Below, one piece after another: positions 53,016-61,343 of a stretch of 64,000 nucleotides of DNA. The notes under the pieces were generated by a model. That model searched no databases. It saw only the letters and a list, made by a program, of their open reading frames with translations, and was not told the origin of the DNA. The stretch comes from UBA1926 sp002337215 (lineage in GTDB: Bacteria > Planctomycetota > Phycisphaerae > Phycisphaerales > UBA1924): assembly GCA_963973795.1 (NCBI GenBank), contig CAXBAF010000015.1, positions 1-64,000 of the forward strand, in the 5' to 3' direction. How positions within the stretch are numbered: the first letter of the stretch is position 1; the number at the start of each line of letters is the position of its first letter. The position numbers were made by a program, and so were the translations under genes.

Positions 53016-55844
53016 TCAGTCGTCGCCCCGGGCCGACTCCGCCGCATCCCGGACGCGTTCGATCGCCCGGGCGACTTCGTTGCGTTCTCGGTCCATCGGG
53101 ACCCCGGAGGCCGCGAGCGCCGCGAAGATCTCGCCCGCCTCGGCGAACACGCGTTCCGCCGATTCGTTGAGCGCGACCGCTTCCGCGCCCTCGACCGTGC
53201 GTGCGCGGAGCTCGTCGATCTGGGCCCGCTTGATCAACGCGATCGCGAGATCCCGCCGGTGGCGCGTCGTCGAATCGGTCGCGACGATCCCGCGCCGCTG
53301 CGCGATCAGTTCGTCGTAGAGCAGTTCCGCCTCGTCGAACCGACCCTCGACCCGCAGCGCGTTGCCGACCTTGTTCATCGTGATGCCCAGCAGCCGCTGC
53401 GCATCGAGATCGGTCTCGTCACCCGCGAGCACCTGGGCGAGCCCGAGCGCTTCCTGGGCCGTCGCGAACGCCTCGTCGTCGGCCAGGCCGGGGTCCTCGC
53501 CACGCGCACGTTCGATCCGGCCCAAGGTCTCCCACGCAAGCGATTCCTGCATCAGCGCCGCGATCATGCCGCGCAGCGCCTTGCGCGCCGACACGTCGCG
53601 CGATCGGAGATCCGCGTACGCACCAACAGACGCCTCCGCGAGCGTGAGGCCCTCGCGGGCGATCTCGCCCGCGTCATCAAGACCCGGCGCATCGCCGTCA
53701 TCCGCACCGGCTTCAACGCCCCGCAGCGCCCACCGCGCCATTTCTGTTGTCGACCTCGACCGCCGGGCAAGCAGGTCCGCGAACACGAACCGTGCCGCGT
53801 CGTCGCCGCCGACCTCCGCCGCCGCGGCGTCGAGCCGGTCGAGCGCCGTGCGGAACCATTCGATCGCGAGGTCCGGCGTGTCGGCCGCACGGCCCAGCCG
53901 GTGCGTGAGATCGCCCAGCAGCGTGTGCAGCGAGATGCGCACCGCCGCGAGTTCGTCCTCATCAGCCCCGAGCTGCTCGGCCCGCGCTGCCGCCTCCAAA
54001 CCGCGCTCACCGTGCGCGATCGCGTCCTCGAACCGGCCGTCCGCCTGCTTCACCCGCGCCCGCTGCTCGGCGCCCGCCGCGATCCCCAGCCACAGCCGAG
54101 GATCGTCCGGGATCACTTCGACAAGATCATCGCGGATCCGCTCGGCCTCGGCGACACTCATCGCCGCGGCCTGCGAATCACCCGCGTTCGAGTCGGCAAA
54201 GCCCGCCTGCAGGCTCGACAGCCGGTCGTGCGCCGACGCGATATCAAGCAGCAGATCGGGATCTGGATCCGACTCCGCCGCCGCCTGCACCCGCAGCGTT
54301 TCGAGATACTTCGCGGCGCGCTCAACGAGCAACGCTCGCGCCGCGCCCGCGCCGCGGAGATCCGCGATTTCGTCGTGGAAATCGAAGAGGAACGCCCGGC
54401 TCAGATCCTGGACCGCCAGGAAGTTCGCCTGCGCGCGCTCGCGGGCGACCTCCGCCTGCTGCCTCGCGAGGCTCTCGGCCTCCGCCCGGCTCACCGCGTC
54501 GATCCGCAACGCCTCGTTCTCGGTGTACTTTGCCGCGAGCGCCACGCTGAAGGCCGTCCCCATGAGCAGCAGCGCCGCGACAAACCCCGCGCTCACGCGG
54601 TGCCGGCGCAACGCCTTGGTCATCACGTACCACGTGCTGTCGCGCTTCGCCTCGATCGCCTCGCCGTCGAGGTACCGGCGGATGTCCCTGGCAAGATCCG
54701 CCGCGGACTGATACCGACGCTCGGGCTCCTTGCTGATCGCCTTGAGCACGATCGTCTCGACCTCGTCGTTGATCCCGCGATCGAAGAGGCTGGGCCTTTT
54801 CGGCTCCGCGGTCACGATGTTGTTCATCACCTGCCGGGCCGTCCCCACCACCGTGTAGGGGAACTTCCCGCCCGTCACCATCTGGTACAGGATCACGCCC
54901 AGGCTGTAGACGTCCGAGCGGGTGTCGATCGTCCGGTTCGAGCCCTCCGCCTGCTCGGGGCTCGACCACGGCATCGACCCGACAAACTGACCCGTCGCGG
55001 TCATCGCGGGATGGTTCGCCTTCTGGTCCTCGGCGAGCATCTTGGCGAGCCCGAAATCCACAACGATCGGCTCGCCCCGCTTGTCGAGGCGGATGTTCGC
55101 GGGCTTCAGGTCTCGGTGGATGATGCCCGCGATGTGCGCGGCGCTCACGCCCTCGCAGATCTTGGCGAACATCGCGAGCCGCTCGTTGAGCACGCGCCCG
55201 CCCAGCGCGGATGTCCGCGACGCGACGCGCGAGACGCCGTCCTCGGGCCCCCCGGGGCGCGCCCCGACCTCACCCCGGATGCGCTCGGCCTCGCGCCGCC
55301 ACTCGCGGATGAGCCAATCGAGAGGCTGGCCCCCGATGTGGTCCATCACGTAATAGACCGATCCGTCCTCGGTCACCCCGCTGTCGTGCACGCGCACGAT
55401 GCCCGGGTGCTCGAGCTTCCCGAGCACCTGGATCTCGAGGTCGAACCGCGCGCGCCCCGTGCTCCCGATCGCACCCCCGCCGTGCATGAGCTTGATCGCG
55501 ACCGTCCGCCCCGTCGAGGGCTGCTCGGCCTTGTAGACCACGCCCTGCCCGCCCCGGTGGATCTCCCCTTTGAGGATGTACCCCGGGAAGTGGTTGATCG
55601 GGAGATCAGTCGCCGACCCCGAAACGAGGCCGGAAGGCATCGCGACCGTCGCGTCGTCGGCTTGGCGGAACGCGTCGAGGATCAGATCCCGATCGGCAGC
55701 CGCGCCGGCCGCAGACGATCCACGCCGGGGGGCGATCCCCGAATCCGGCTCGCCCCCCAGCGGGAAAATGCTTGTTTCGTTGTCCCGTCGCGGCACAGGC
55801 CCGCCTCCGTGTGTCCCGGGGGTCATGCCCCGGAACCGATCCAA
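53016..55844 (-). CDS. Membrane-anchored serine/threonine protein kinase
   Basis: 942 residues. Kinase domain at about residues 90-395: glycine loop GEIHRGGQGVVYKA, catalytic Lys118 in VAIKLM, HRDLKPANI (D245), DFGLAKML (D263) and SSPEQAEG. An extra stretch of about 35 residues (181-216, rich in Arg, Glu and Gly) is inserted before the helix leading to HRD. One membrane helix at residues 417-438 (SAGFVAALLLMGTAFSVALA). The remaining 500 residues are helical, TPR-like and outside (LSSLQAGFADSNAG, LAQVLAGDETDLDAQRLLGI) and probably bind partners. The ECF sigma gene lies 204 bases upstream on the same strand, a pairing known in planctomycetes. Confidence 0.95.
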   Translation of the reverse strand: MDRFRGMTPGTHGGGPVPRRDNETSIFPLGGEPDSGIAPRRGSSAAGAAADRDLILDAFRQADDATVAMPSGLVSGSATDLPINHFPGYILKGEIHRGGQGVVYKAEQPSTGRTVAIKLMHGGGAIGSTGRARFDLEIQVLGKLEHPGIVRVHDSGVTEDGSVYYVMDHIGGQPLDWLIREWRREAERIRGEVGARPGGPEDGVSRVASRTSALGGRVLNERLAMFAKICEGVSAAHIAGIIHRDLKPANIRLDKRGEPIVVDFGLAKMLAEDQKANHPAMTATGQFVGSMPWSSPEQAEGSNRTIDTRSDVYSLGVILYQMVTGGKFPYTVVGTARQVMNNIVTAEPKRPSLFDRGINDEVETIVLKAISKEPERRYQSAADLARDIRRYLDGEAIEAKRDSTWYVMTKALRRHRVSAGFVAALLLMGTAFSVALAAKYTENEALRIDAVSRAEAESLARQQAEVARERAQANFLAVQDLSRAFLFDFHDEIADLRGAGAARALLVERAAKYLETLRVQAAAESDPDPDLLLDIASAHDRLSSLQAGFADSNAGDSQAAAMSVAEAERIRDDLVEVIPDDPRLWLGIAAGAEQRARVKQADGRFEDAIAHGERGLEAAARAEQLGADEDELAAVRISLHTLLGDLTHRLGRAADTPDLAIEWFRTALDRLDAAAAEVGGDDAARFVFADLLARRSRSTTEMARWALRGVEAGADDGDAPGLDDAGEIAREGLTLAEASVGAYADLRSRDVSARKALRGMIAALMQESLAWETLGRIERARGEDPGLADDEAFATAQEALGLAQVLAGDETDLDAQRLLGITMNKVGNALRVEGRFDEAELLYDELIAQRRGIVATDSTTRHRRDLAIALIKRAQIDELRARTVEGAEAVALNESAERVFAEAGEIFAALAASGVPMDRERNEVARAIERVRDAAESARGDD

Positions 55845-56048
55845 ACGTGCCCGCCCGACTCAATGAAGGCGACAAGCGAGAGCCGAGACCGGCCGAGAAC
55901 ACGCCCGACGCTCCCGGAGGGCACCGAAACACACGAGCCCGGCACGCCCCAACTCGTGCCTGGGCCCGGACTACTCTGAACGCACCCGGCGTCGGCGGGT
56001 CACGCCGACCCACCGCGACCCCACCAGAATTTCTCGGCCCTGCCGTTC

Positions 56049-56690
56049 TCAGCCCACCGAGAAAAACTTTGACTCGCTCGGCAACAGGTCCCGTAAACGG
56101 TCGTGCGCGCGCGCTCGGAGCATGTAGATCGCCCCTTCGCTACGCCCCAACTCCTGCGCGAGCTCCGCCGCCGACCGCCCCTGGAGGTCGTACAGCTTGA
56201 TCACCGTCGCGTAATCCGCTGGGAGCCGATCGAGCACCGCCGAGAGCGCGGTCTTGATCTCCTCACCCGCCGCGGCCTTGCTGGGCGAGTTCACCGTCAC
56301 CCCGATCAGGTCGATGAGCGATTGCATCGCCTCGCCTCCGCTGCCCACCCTGCCCGCGGTCTCGACCCGGTTGCGGGGGTTCGGCCGCTTGTCGGCTTCG
56401 ATCATCCGCACCGCGTCGATCAGGTTGTTCTCCGCGAGCCGGCTCATCCACGACAGAAACCCGTTCGCGTCCCCGTTCACGAACGTCTCGAACCGGGTCA
56501 CCACCTCGAGGTAGGTCACCTGCATGACGTCGTCTTCATCGAGGAAGGGCCGAAGGTATCCCGTGATCTTGGGCGCGATGCGGCCCCGGACCCTCGGCGC
56601 GCACACCTCAAGCAGCGCGAGGAGCGAGCCGCGGTCGCCGCCCTGAGCCTGTGTGAGCAACGTGTCAAGATCCTGTTCGCCGGCGTCCAT
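56049..56690 (-). CDS. ECF-type RNA polymerase sigma factor (planctomycete style)
   Basis: 213 residues from the ATG at 56690. Region 2 is visible as PFLDEDDVMQVTYLEVVTRF followed by FVNGDANGFLSWMSRLAENN. Region 4 is LSAVLDRLPADYATVIKLYD then LQGRSAAELAQELGRSEGAI and RARAHDRLRDLL. An upstream extension of the frame was rejected because it lacks family resemblance. It would direct polymerase to its own set of promoters. The kinase gene follows on the same strand, suggesting control by phosphorylation instead of an anti-sigma factor; no anti-sigma gene is seen nearby. Confidence 0.9.
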   Translation of the reverse strand: MDAGEQDLDTLLTQAQGGDRGSLLALLEVCAPRVRGRIAPKITGYLRPFLDEDDVMQVTYLEVVTRFETFVNGDANGFLSWMSRLAENNLIDAVRMIEADKRPNPRNRVETAGRVGSGGEAMQSLIDLIGVTVNSPSKAAAGEEIKTALSAVLDRLPADYATVIKLYDLQGRSAAELAQELGRSEGAIYMLRARAHDRLRDLLPSESKFFSVG

Positions 56691-56830
56691 CGCCGCAAGT
56701 CTATCGCCCGCCCCCGTCCCCCGAAAGCCCCCCGAAAGCTCCGTCGCGAAACCGGGCTCTGAAACCCCGATTCGGCTACGCTGAGCGCGACCCCGTCCAG
56801 TGAGCACAGATCCATGGCAAGCCGACCCGA

Positions 56831-58564
56831 ATGAACCAACCCGACTCCAACCCGAACCCCGACCCGGCGGCCACGCCGGCAACCAGGCGGGGGGACGCCG
56901 TCCCCGAACCCAAGCTGCGCACGCTCCGCCTCGAGGCGATCGCGGGGCCCGCCCTCGACCCGATCACGCTCATGCCGGGCAACCCCGCGGTGCTGGGGCG
57001 GTCATCCAACGTCGATCACCAGCTCTCCGACAAGACCATCTCGAGGCGGCACTGCCGGATCATGCGCCGCGGCATCAACTGGCTGCTCACCGATCTCGAG
57101 AGCCGGCACGGGACCTATCTCAACGGCATCAAACTCGCCGCCGAGCAGCCCGCGCCGCTCCATGATGGTGACCTCATCCGCGTCGGCCCCTGGACACTCC
57201 GCGTCATCGACGACGCCGACCGGAGCACGAGCCTCCCCACCACCAACGACCTCGCGACCACGAGCCACCGCGTGCAGCGGGTCCCCGTCCGCGAGCTCCG
57301 CTCGGTCGCCCAGCAGAGGCTCGACCTGCTCATCGAGTGCGCCGCGGGGATCAACGCCGCGAGCAGCGAGCGTGAGCTCGGCGAGCGCGCGCTCGCGGCC
57401 GTCACCCAGGGCACGGGCTTCCGCCGCGCCGCGTTCATCCGCCAGGTCAGCACGTCGGGCGACGTCCAGGTCCTCGCCGCGGTCACCCCCGAATCGACGG
57501 CCGACATCGAGGCGGGCGACACTCCCTTCATGGACCCCGCCAAGGGGTTCAGTTTCTCGCGCTCGCTGATCAGCGCCGCCAGCAACGGCGAGATCGTGCG
57601 CATGACCAACGACAGCAACGCCAACTACGGCGAAAGCATCATCCGCCTGGGCATCAGCAGCGCCCTGTGCGCCCCCATCTCGCTGGGCACCAGCGTCGAG
57701 GCGTACATCTACCTCGACGCCCGCGATTCGGGGGATGCCGTCGCCCAGGACGCCGCCGCATTCTGTCAGGCCGTCAGCCGGATGTGCGGGCTCGCCCTCG
57801 CCAACCTCAAGCGCATCGATCTCGAGAAACACAGCGCCCGGATGCTCGACGAGATCCGCGCCGCGCGCGAGGCGCAGATCCGTCTGATGCCCGAGCCCAC
57901 GGGCGTCATCGGACCGTTCGAGTACGCGATGATCAACACGCCGGGCAGCACCGTCGCGGGCGACCTCTTCGACGTCGTCCCGCTCACCGACACCCGCCTC
58001 GCCTTCTTCCTGGGCGATGTGATGGGCAAGGGCTCGGGCGCCGCGATCCTCATGGCAACGATCCAGGCCGGCCTACGCGCCTCGCTCATGCACGGCGACG
58101 CGCCCCACGAGGCGATCACCCACGCCAACATCTCCGCGTGCGCACGCAGCGGCGACGGCGAATTCATCTCGCTGTTCCTGGGCGTCATCGACACCGAGAC
58201 CGGCACGCTCGAGTTCGTCGACGCGGGGCACGGCCACTGGATGATCGCGAGCGAAGACGGCGCACGACGCATCGAGTGCGAGGGGGGCCACCTGCTCGGG
58301 ATCGAGCCGGCCGCCACCTACACCACAGAAACGTGTCCGCTCCCGGTTGGCGCCCGCGTCCTTGCTTACAGCGATGGGCTCATCGAGCAGCCCAACCCCG
58401 GGGGCGAGCAGTTCGGCCACGATCGAGCCGAGGCGGTGCTCGCGAAAACCACAACGCCCGGGGAGGACGTCTCGGCCCTCGCCGCCGCCCTCAGCGAGCA
58501 CGCCGGCACCCAGCGCTACGCCGACGACCTGACGATCGCGAGCGTCGCCGTTCACGACCGATAA
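56831..58564 (+). CDS. FHA-GAF-SpoIIE phosphatase (second of two)
   Basis: 577 residues, divergent from the ECF gene with 140 bases between starts. FHA domain at about residues 40-115 (LGRSSNVDHQLSDKTISRRH, GTYLNGIKLAAEQPAPLHDG), GAF-like domain at 155-325, linker LEKHSARMLDEIRAAREAQI, and SpoIIE phosphatase with ligands in VAGDLFDVV, FFLGDVMGKGSGAA, YSDGLIEQ and YADDLTIASV. It closely parallels the gene at 49-50.8 kb in layout and in short motifs, so the two arose by duplication. The pair flanks the ECF-kinase genes and probably opposes the kinase on shared FHA-bound targets; that is inference. Confidence 0.9.
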   Translation: MNQPDSNPNPDPAATPATRRGDAVPEPKLRTLRLEAIAGPALDPITLMPGNPAVLGRSSNVDHQLSDKTISRRHCRIMRRGINWLLTDLESRHGTYLNGIKLAAEQPAPLHDGDLIRVGPWTLRVIDDADRSTSLPTTNDLATTSHRVQRVPVRELRSVAQQRLDLLIECAAGINAASSERELGERALAAVTQGTGFRRAAFIRQVSTSGDVQVLAAVTPESTADIEAGDTPFMDPAKGFSFSRSLISAASNGEIVRMTNDSNANYGESIIRLGISSALCAPISLGTSVEAYIYLDARDSGDAVAQDAAAFCQAVSRMCGLALANLKRIDLEKHSARMLDEIRAAREAQIRLMPEPTGVIGPFEYAMINTPGSTVAGDLFDVVPLTDTRLAFFLGDVMGKGSGAAILMATIQAGLRASLMHGDAPHEAITHANISACARSGDGEFISLFLGVIDTETGTLEFVDAGHGHWMIASEDGARRIECEGGHLLGIEPAATYTTETCPLPVGARVLAYSDGLIEQPNPGGEQFGHDRAEAVLAKTTTPGEDVSALAAALSEHAGTQRYADDLTIASVAVHDR

Positions 58565-58795
58565 CAACCGACAATCGCATTCCAGGTCCCTCGAAAGAAC
58601 TGATGGCATGCCACCCGAGCGTGCCGGCTCCGAAGAGCCGGCGGACCAACACTCGGAATGCTTGCGTCCCGCATCACTTTCGACGATATTGATGTATCAC
58701 GACCCGGGTTTCCGTGCCGGGTGGGTCCGCTCGTGGGGATGAACGGCTCCGTTTGTTTGTGTCTGCTGCCGAATCCTGGCAGAGGGGATGATTGC

Positions 58796-61021
58796 ATGAT
58801 GAAGAACCGAATCGCCGCGCTGGCTGTTGTTGCCGGGGCCCTGACGCCCGCGCTCGCCATCGATATCGATCTCCGCGAGGTCGACTCACCCGAGTCGGCC
58901 CTCGCCACCGCGTTCGCGCCGGCGCGTTACGCGACGGTGAACATGGACGACACCGTGCGCTTGTTTGCGCTCCCCGTCGCCGGCGGGCATGTCGATCTCG
59001 AACTCGAACGCTTCAGCGTCTGGACCGACGACGCGGTGTTCGTCGTCGACAACGCCGAGCACGCGAAGCCCGACATCACGCTGCTCCGCGGCAAGGTCAC
59101 CGGCAAGGACGACTCGCTCGTCGTCGTCGGCATCGGCGCGCACGCCACCAACGGCTTCATCGAGATGGACGGCGCGACCTACAGCATCTCCAGCGGCGGC
59201 CTGAACGCCGGCGCACAGAACGCCAACCCGCTGCTCATCACCGATCTCGCCGACATCCGTCTGGGCGACGCCCTCCCCACCTGCGCGATCGACGAAGCAA
59301 ACTTCATCGACTTCGCCCCGCTCGGGCAGCCCGTCTACGACGAGGCGACACTCGCCGAGCACGGGAACCAGAACCGCGGCACGGCCCCCTGCCGCGTCGT
59401 CCGCATCGCGATCGACAGCGACTATGAGTGGACGCAGGAGCGGTTCGGGAGCAACGCCATCGCCGCCGCGGAGTACTCGCTCTTCCTGATGGCCGCCATC
59501 AGCGAGGTCTACCAGCGCGACGTCAATGTCCGGCTCGCGGTCCCCTACCTCCGCACCTTCTCGAGCAACGTCGATCCGTACAACGGGTCCACCGAGCCCG
59601 ACCCGCTCCTCCAGGTCCGCGACCATTGGCGCGCCGCCCAGCAGCACGTCCAGCGCGATCTGACCCACCTGTTCACCGGCGCGAACACCGGCTACGGCGG
59701 CGTCGCCTACCTCAGCGTCATGTGCAACGACCAGTGGGGCTACGGCGTCTCGTCCTACATGGACGGCGCGTTCCCCTACCCCCTCCAGCAGAACAGCAAC
59801 CAGAACTGGGACCTCGTCGTTGTGAGCCACGAGCTGGGGCACAACTTCGGCACGCTGCACACCCACGACGGCTACGACCCGCCCATCGATAACTGCGGCC
59901 GCAATTTCGATGGCGGCCCTACATGCCAAGGCAATCTCAACGGCACGATCATGTCCTACTGCCACACCTGCAGCGGAGGCCTGCCCAACATCGACCTGCG
60001 GTTCCACTCCCGCGTGCAGGACCGCATCCTGAGTTACCTCGCGGTCGATGCGCCCTGCAACCTCGAGCCCACCCCCGGCGCGTTCAACGACACCGCCCAG
60101 GCGATCGCGGGCGAGGCCACCGACATCTTCGTGCTCGCCAACGACCACGGCTCCAACTGTGCCCCAGTGGGCCTCGCCTCCGTCGACGCAGTCACCAGCG
60201 GGGGCGGCACCGCGACCATCCAGGGATGGGACAACCCGACCGGCGATCCCACCGGGCACTTCGTCCGCTACACCCCCTCGGCTGACCAGACCGGATTCGA
60301 CTCGTTCTCGTACACGACCACCGCAGGCCAGTCGGCGAACGTCACCGTCGAGATCCTCGAGTTCCGCGACCCCGAGTTCGTCGCCACCGCCTCGCCCGGC
60401 CTCGAGGGCACGTGGTACGACATCGGTCCGGGCAACGCCGTCGTCCCCGACTTCACCTCGGGGTTCACCGTCGTGCAGGAAGGCGTCGTCTCCGACGTCA
60501 ACTTCGCCTCCACCAACGGTCCCGGCGTGGGTGGCCCGCTCAACGACAACGTCGGCGCCGTCTTCGAGGGCTACCTCGTCGCCCCTGCCGACGGGCTCTA
60601 CACACTCGAGACCGAGTCCGACGACGGATCGCTGCTCTACATCGGTGACGAACTCGTCGTCGACAACAACGGCCTGCACGGCATGCAGACCGCGGGCGGA
60701 CAGATCGGGCTCAAGCAGGGCCCCCACGCGCTCCGCATCGAGTTCTTCGAAGCCGGGGGCGGCGCGGGACTCATCTACCGCTGGGCAGGCCCGGGCGGGT
60801 CGGGTGTCGTCCCCGCGTCCAACCTGATCTACGAGGACCCGACCGTCTGCGTCGCCGACCTCGCCGCTCCGTTTGGCGTGCTCGACCTCGCCGACATCAG
60901 CTTCTTCACGGGCCGGTTCCTCTTCGGAAGCCCCGAGGTCGACCTCGCCCCGCCGATCGGCGTCTTCGACCTCGCCGACATCACGGCGTTCGTCGAGTCG
61001 TTCACGTCCGGTTGCCCGTAA
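58796..61021 (+). CDS. Secreted zinc metalloprotease with Ig-like, PA14 and GC-type dockerin-like domains (copy 1)
   Basis: 741 residues from the ATG at 58796, after AGAGGGGA. Signal peptide (residues 1-21), a pro-region, then a catalytic domain with the zinc motif SHELGHNFGTLH (His345, Glu346, His349, His355) of reprolysin/M12B-like peptidases, and a conserved MSYCHTC Met-turn. Next are an Ig-like segment (VRYTPSADQTGFDSFSYTTT), a PA14 domain (GPGVGGPLNDNVGAVFEGYL then ADGLYTLETESDDGSLLYIG) and a dockerin-like tail with two EF-hand-like repeats (LDLADISFFTGRFLFG, FDLADITAFVESFTSGC) ending Gly-Cys-Pro. It would be exported and act on proteins outside the cell. The next gene is a tandem paralogue. 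Confidence 0.92.
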   Translation: MMKNRIAALAVVAGALTPALAIDIDLREVDSPESALATAFAPARYATVNMDDTVRLFALPVAGGHVDLELERFSVWTDDAVFVVDNAEHAKPDITLLRGKVTGKDDSLVVVGIGAHATNGFIEMDGATYSISSGGLNAGAQNANPLLITDLADIRLGDALPTCAIDEANFIDFAPLGQPVYDEATLAEHGNQNRGTAPCRVVRIAIDSDYEWTQERFGSNAIAAAEYSLFLMAAISEVYQRDVNVRLAVPYLRTFSSNVDPYNGSTEPDPLLQVRDHWRAAQQHVQRDLTHLFTGANTGYGGVAYLSVMCNDQWGYGVSSYMDGAFPYPLQQNSNQNWDLVVVSHELGHNFGTLHTHDGYDPPIDNCGRNFDGGPTCQGNLNGTIMSYCHTCSGGLPNIDLRFHSRVQDRILSYLAVDAPCNLEPTPGAFNDTAQAIAGEATDIFVLANDHGSNCAPVGLASVDAVTSGGGTATIQGWDNPTGDPTGHFVRYTPSADQTGFDSFSYTTTAGQSANVTVEILEFRDPEFVATASPGLEGTWYDIGPGNAVVPDFTSGFTVVQEGVVSDVNFASTNGPGVGGPLNDNVGAVFEGYLVAPADGLYTLETESDDGSLLYIGDELVVDNNGLHGMQTAGGQIGLKQGPHALRIEFFEAGGGAGLIYRWAGPGGSGVVPASNLIYEDPTVCVADLAAPFGVLDLADISFFTGRFLFGSPEVDLAPPIGVFDLADITAFVESFTSGCP

Positions 61022-61065
61022 CACATCGGCACTGATCGCAGGCCGACAACCCATCGATCCCACAG

Positions 61066-61089
61066 GCCCGCTCCATGCGGGCTTTTTTT
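61066..61089 (+). terminator. Terminator after metalloprotease copy 1
   Basis: GCCCGC (61066-61071), loop TCCAT, GCGGGC (61077-61082), then seven T. A second, outer inverted repeat (CATCGGCAC at 61024-61032 and GTGCCGATG at 61090-61098) brackets it and would make a larger stem. Confidence 0.85.
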
Positions 61090-61098
61090 GTGCCGATG

Positions 61099-61343
61099 GG
61101 CCGCTGAGCCGTCGCCACACCCCAAGTCACACCCCAATCCCCAGGCCACTCTCCCATCCATTCCCGTTGTCACGCCGCAGCCGATCTTTGTCCCTTGTCG
61201 AGAGAATCCGCCCGTCCCGGCTTATGAACATCGTCCAGCCCGCGCACGCGCTCGTATCGACCTGCACACAACAGCGGTATCGGTTTCTCGACGCTGAGCC
61301 GTTCGCTCGCGACACCACCGTTTCCCACATGAGGGCATCATCG
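61099..61343 (+). other. Intergenic region ahead of metalloprotease copy 2
   Basis: The gap between the two tandem proteases (with the terminator) is 322 bases. After the terminator I see no further gene; the sequence is more AT-rich near 61270-61330 than its surroundings, and GAGGG at 61331-61335 serves the following gene. A promoter is likely here since a terminator separates the two genes, but no consensus stands out. Confidence 0.4.

Noticed and set aside
53010..55979. Very long open frame opposite the kinase gene
   Set aside because: High-GC codon bias leaves the antisense frame open; its translation is Arg/His/Pro-rich with no family motif, whereas the minus-strand kinase is complete.
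58886..61120. Long open frame opposite metalloprotease copy 1
   Set aside because: Same reason; the opposite strand encodes a protein with full signal, HEXXH and PA14 motifs.
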